In this document: in pieces, positions 30,625 to 34,155 of the stretch
Layout of the letters: every line of letters begins with the position of its first letter
Position numbering within the stretch: the first letter of the stretch is position 1
From: Sperchopsis tessellata
Lineage: Eukaryota; Arthropoda; Insecta; Coleoptera; Hydrophilidae
Length of the DNA: 34,155 nucleotides
Direction: 5' to 3'
Assembly: GCA_033557685.1 (NCBI GenBank)
Contig: JAWQRN010000207.1
Coordinates: 1 to 34,155, forward strand
Notes under the pieces: model-generated
What the model was told of the DNA's origin: nothing
Seen by the model: the letters and a program-made list of their open reading frames with translations, nothing else
The model's database searches: none
Program-made: the position numbers and the translations under genes

Positions 30625-31640
30625 CATATTTGTGTTTCAATATAATCAACAGCCTTTGGAGAAAATTAAATCTCTATCATGGAATGAAACTAAAAGGTAA
30701 AATGTTTTATTACTTTCTCATACTGGGTACAGTATGTAAGTTTTAATTAAACTTTTAGAACTTTGAGTAAATAACTGTTTTTGGTTCCCCTAAAACCAAG
30801 ACATGGTTTTTTGAAAACATGTCTGTCTGTCTATGGCCACTTTAGTGCCCAAAAGGTTTGAGCTATGAAGGCGAATTAATTAGTATATACGTTTTTAACA
30901 TAAATTGCAATATTCCAGTGAATTTTAGACAATATCGATCAACCGGAAGTAGTCATTTCTGCCTGTCACCTGCCCGTGTTCCAAATTTCTGTAAACAACA
31001 ACAAATGTGATTTTGTTAAATACAAAGAAATGACCAAAAATTAATTATGTGAAACATTAACTGATTATGTAAATAAATCAACCATGGACAATTTATTTTA
31101 TTACATTCAATATTTAAAATAAAATTTTATTTCATACTTTGCTCCACAAATTTTCAGGTTTGACGTCCGCGTCATTGATTCATGAATCAATCGCCCGCGG
31201 ATTGAAATTACTTTAGCAGTGGATTCTGCTATTGATATAATGATAGATGCAACTCTGTTAATTCACGTAGTCCGCAATATACGTTCCAGGGAGATAGAAA
31301 TATTTCCAATTTCAACATTTCATTTAGCGGCTACGGAAGATATCTGCATGCTTACAAATCACTCTACCGAAGACTTCCTTCTTCTTTAATTTTAGTTATT
31401 ATGAACATCCATAGGATGCAACTCCAGCATCTTACAAGTATGAGTTGCATCCTCGTGAACTGTCAAAAGTATTCGGTAAGATGTGTAATCACTTCTGATA
31501 TGGATTTGGATGGATGCTTGTACTTCATTAATTGAACTGTACTTTAAAATCATAATTCTGGGTTTAAGTTTTCAGGAAAAAATACCCATCCTGAAATTTA
31601 TATTTCATTTCACTTAAAAATTAACTTGGACTATCTGAAA
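30625..31640. other. Non-coding DNA with a nested fold-back
   Basis: Holds a GTCTGTCTGTC run near 30820, an ATCAACCGGAAGTAG block near 30939 that partly resembles GGTCAACCAAAAGTAG at 13804, and a nested inverted repeat at 31363-31481 described separately. No coding signal. Confidence 0.45.
31363..31481. repeat. Nested inverted repeat (fold-back)
   Basis: Inner arms GGATGCAACTC (31414-31424) and GAGTTGCATCC (31442-31452) are perfect over 11 bp with a 17-nt loop. Outer arms TCTACCGAAGACTT (31363-31376) and AAGTATTCGGTAAGA (31467-31481) match with one mismatch and one gap. The GATGCAACTC word occurs a third time near 31247. This may be a small fold-back transposon or a structured transcript. 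No target-site duplication was found. Confidence 0.5.
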
Positions 31641-31649
31641 TTTAATAAA

Positions 31650-32580
31650 AAAAACACATTGCAAAACGGAAAAATAAAACAAGAAGGCAGAATATAGAAT
31701 ATATGAAGCTTTCAAATATCATTAAAAAGCGAATAAAGGAAGACCGTTAGTAGATATAACTGTAAAGTAACACTCCGGACGATAAAAAATGATAGGAGCT
31801 TTAAGTGATACAGAGACTTATGAACGAACTTAACCTTCCACTATGTTGTGCTTTCGTAGACTACGAGAACTCATTTGACATATTCAGTTATTAAAGCTTT
31901 GTTCCAAAATGGCATTCCATTTATCTACACACAGCTGATTAAAACATCTACGAAGCAGCCTCTTCAAATGTTAAATTATATCACGAAAGGAAAATATTTA
32001 ATTTAAAAAAATACACTATTTCGTTGAAATTGTTCAGTGCGGCTTCAGAATATACTTTCCGGGAATTGTATTGGGATCATAAGCACATAAAAGTAAACGG
32101 AGTATATCTGAACCATTTGAGATTTGCAGATAATATCGTGATCTTTGCACACACTATCGGGTGTATTTTGGGTAAGCGATGGATGGAGATGTTTCTTTAA
32201 AGATAGCTTGAAAAAGAAAGCTTTCATGTATTGCATTGGACACCTAAGCAGTATATTTAAGTAGTAGATACATTTTTGTTTGAAACACTGGATTTTCTAT
32301 GAGTGCGATTTGCATTTGGTGAAGTATATTACTGAGATATGGACATTAAAGGCCTCATATATTCACAAGTTCCACAAAACGTATATAGATATGAGAGATA
32401 TATGGTGGGTTTGGGAATTAGTGATAGAAGGCGTTGTGCATGTATCAGAAGTCAGTCTGTCGGATATGTTATAGGAACAGCGAAAATAGGTAAGATATAT
32501 TAGGAAACGAGTTGTATGTGTTCTGATAGATGTTTGACATATGGTAACGGGAGATATTTGGGTTCTTCGATGTTGTTATG
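31650..32580 (+). mobile_element. LINE copy B: reverse-transcriptase remnant
   Basis: Plus-strand relative of copy A at 0.65-1.5 kb. LCCAFVDYENSFDIF (31835) matches the palm motif A LCxAFVDYEKAFD with the aspartate pair kept. KWHSIYLHT, NIYEAASSNVKLYHE follow; the RQGD box is deleted (KKYTISLKLFSAASEYTFRE). HIKVNGVYLNHLRFADNIVIFAHT contains FADN where FADD is required, so the active site is dead. Further down, in other frames, EIWTLKASYIHKFHK (32335) matches the thumb motif ETWTLTKASxHKL, and GISDRRRCACIRS (32418) matches GISLRDRIRNExIR. It fades out near 32570, just before the PLE. RTE/BovB-like in type, clade unsettled. Confidence 0.85.
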
Positions 32581-32639
32581 ATTTTTTGGTTTGTGTTTGT
32601 TATAATGTTTGTGTGTTCTTTTTTAATTATTTTATCTAT

Positions 32640-33410
32640 CTATCAGAATACTTTGAAAAAATATTTAATCCATACAACATAAAAATAGCACACCAAAACA
32701 AAAACAACCTAAAATGTATACATAAATACATAAAGACTACACAACACATACCATATATAAAATCCCGGACGCAGATTGCAACAAATGCTACATAGGACAA
32801 TATAAACAATTCCTAAAAAAACAGAATTAAGTCACAGCTCCCTAGATAAAAATTATGAAATCACAGCACTAAAAAAAACATCACCACTCCACAAAGCAAA
32901 AAAAAACAATAAAGCACGAGATATCCTAGAAATGATAAACATAAAAAAATTAGGCCATAGCAATGTTTCAATTCGACAGAAAAGAAATAAAAAAACTAAA
33001 TGCAGCATATTACAATATTCTATAAATAACAAACAAAACCAACCCACCCAACCATAAATCTTACAAACCTTTTCAACCGATCAAGAACTTCTACCCAAGT
33101 AGTCAAAACCTAACTTTGAACACCCTCACTCAGTCGTGCTAAAAACATCTAAACGACATGACACAGACAAAATACACACTACAAACTTTAACAATAGTGA
33201 GTACAACTTGCAATGCCCAAACAAATATTATAATTACTATAACGTTAGGTATAAAACCATAACAAGCATGCAAAATAACATTGTTATATAAAAAATTACT
33301 ATATATAATATAATGTATTGAAAAAGATGAAAATAAATCATCGAAACGTATACAAATAAAAATAGTTAGTTTAATATAAAGGTCTTCACAACCCAAGAAT
33401 ATAAAAAATC
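32640..33410 (+). mobile_element. Penelope-like element fragment 3, GIY-YIG domain to 3' end
   Basis: EYFEKIFNPYNIKIAHQNKN (32645) is the PLE block before the nuclease (families: NIKIA-KNKNNL). After a frameshift, IYKIPDADCNKCYIGQYKQF carries the IY and YIG motifs and two cysteines. The nuclease then degrades, with ALEM/RDILEMI-type remnants near 32910. The non-coding 3' part runs to about 33400 and contains a hammerhead-like element (33318-33353): UUGA, a perfect 5-bp stem GATGA/TCATC with a 7-nt loop, then GAAAC and GTATAC. The final AAAGGTCTTCACAACCCAAG aligns with the end of fragment 4. Only the 3' part is present and broken. Confidence 0.82.
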
Positions 33411-33411
33411 C

Positions 33412-33414
<3 letters not shown>

Positions 33415-33483
<69 letters not shown>
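33415..33483. repeat. (TA)n microsatellite between PLE fragments 3 and 4
   Basis: About 69 bp of TA dinucleotides interrupted once by GTATTTA near 33445, followed by GTATATTTAG. It lies directly after the 3' end of PLE fragment 3. Confidence 0.97.
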
Positions 33484-33489
<6 letters not shown>

Positions 33490-33539
33490 TTAGATTTTTG
33501 GCCTTTTTTTAATTAAGGAGCTGTGTATTCTTGTGATGT

Positions 33540-34155
33540 GGAGATTTATATTAAAACTATTTATTTTTTTATAGTATACGTTTCGAAGACTATATTTTCG
33601 CAGGTTGCAACAAATGCTACATAGGGCAATCTAAACAATTCCTAAAAAAACAAATTAAGTCACAATATAGCACCCTAAATAAAAATACATTAATACTAAA
33701 TAGATAATGAACCATTAGAGCTCGAGATGTATTAGAAAGGATATACATTAAAAAATACCAAGACATAGCAATAAATGATAGGAAAGAAATAAAAAACCTA
33801 AATACAATATACTATAATATCCCGTAAATATCAACATACTTAACAAAAACCATTGTACCCTATCATATATCTCACAATCCGCTTCAACCTATCACATATT
33901 TCCGACCATGTATTCAAAATCTATCTTCGTTCTATAAACAAACAGTTGTGATAAAAATATCTGGGGACATGACACATAGCAAAACCCATACAACGAAATA
34001 TGGAAATTGTAAGTAAAAGCTGCAGTTCCGAAATTAGAGTTATAAAACCAGTACTCAATAACTCTAACGAACACTAAAAATTACTTGTTTTTCATTTTAG
34101 ATTACATAAAATACGTATTGAAAAAGAAGAAAATATAGGCCTTCGCATCCCAAAA
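33540..34155 (+). mobile_element. Penelope-like element fragment 4 with an inverted terminal segment
   Basis: GCNKCYIGQSKQFLKKQIKS (33605) is a second, separate copy of the nuclease start seen in fragment 3; the following ~500 bp align with 32780-33400 along their length (AACCTAAATACAATATACTATAATATCC, 3' end ATTGAAAAAGAAGAAAATATAGGCCTTCGCATCCC). So the two are tandem copies of one family. Between the TA tract and this copy, GTATACGTTTCGA at 33574-33586 is the exact reverse complement of 33341-33353 in fragment 3, i.e. an inverted piece of the PLE terminal region. PLE termini are known for such complex direct and inverted arrangements. The copy may continue beyond the window. Confidence 0.78.

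Noticed and set aside
32541..32795. 84-codon plus-strand ORF with a hydrophobic start, resembling a small membrane protein
   Set aside because: The second half is the PLE block before the GIY-YIG nuclease (NIKIAHQNKNN). The hydrophobic first half is chance translation of T-rich DNA joined to it.

Overview
This is an AT-rich, gene-poor eukaryotic window, most likely from an arthropod (probably an insect) with a large, repeat-laden genome. The evidence is the mix of decayed transposable elements: Penelope-like elements (PLEs) with GIY-YIG endonucleases, I/Jockey-type and RTE-like LINEs, a Ty3/gypsy element, a mariner and a DD41D (rosa-like) mariner relative. Nothing bacterial is present: no operons, no long intact ORFs, no CRISPR, and no rRNA or tRNA gene I could recognise. 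Every recognisable coding region carries stops, frameshifts or deletions. Family assignments come from reading translated motifs by eye, not from a database search.

Layout. 0.65-1.5 kb: internally deleted LINE on the minus strand. 3.6-5.1 kb: two different PLE fragments (minus) separated by a (TA)n tract and flanked by two copies of a ~90-bp repeat. 5.5-9.66 kb: an I/Jockey-type LINE (minus; gag, endonuclease, RT) apparently split by a plus-strand LINE fragment (7.5-8.24 kb) whose junction lies at the SDH codons of the endonuclease. 9.66-18.75 kb: mostly AT-rich non-coding DNA with two GC-richer islands (11.66-12.07 and 16.13-16.6 kb), a degenerate 60-bp tandem array (15.14-15.37 kb) and one unassigned 79-codon ORF (12.71-12.95 kb). 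18.75-18.86 kb: a candidate host exon with good splice signals.

19.3-25.24 kb: a degenerate Ty3/gypsy retrotransposon (LTR remnant, gag, protease, RT, RNase H, integrase, 3' LTR). It has an unidentified ~0.56-kb insertion in RNase H and a 300-bp insertion with a 13-bp target-site duplication in the 3' LTR. A second, shorter copy of that 300-bp repeat lies at 26.3 kb with a perfect 14-bp duplication. 28.73-30.62 kb: two internally deleted DNA transposons side by side, both with recognisable terminal inverted repeats. 31.65-32.58 kb: a second copy of the first LINE family, plus strand. 32.64 kb to the end: two related PLE ends separated by a (TA)n tract and an inverted terminal segment.

The window reads as an intergenic or intronic graveyard of nested elements. 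I found no convincing new cellular system. The most interesting material is the PLE ends with hammerhead-ribozyme-like folds, the short repeats that share those ends, the nested LINE insertion, and the candidate exon at 18.75 kb.
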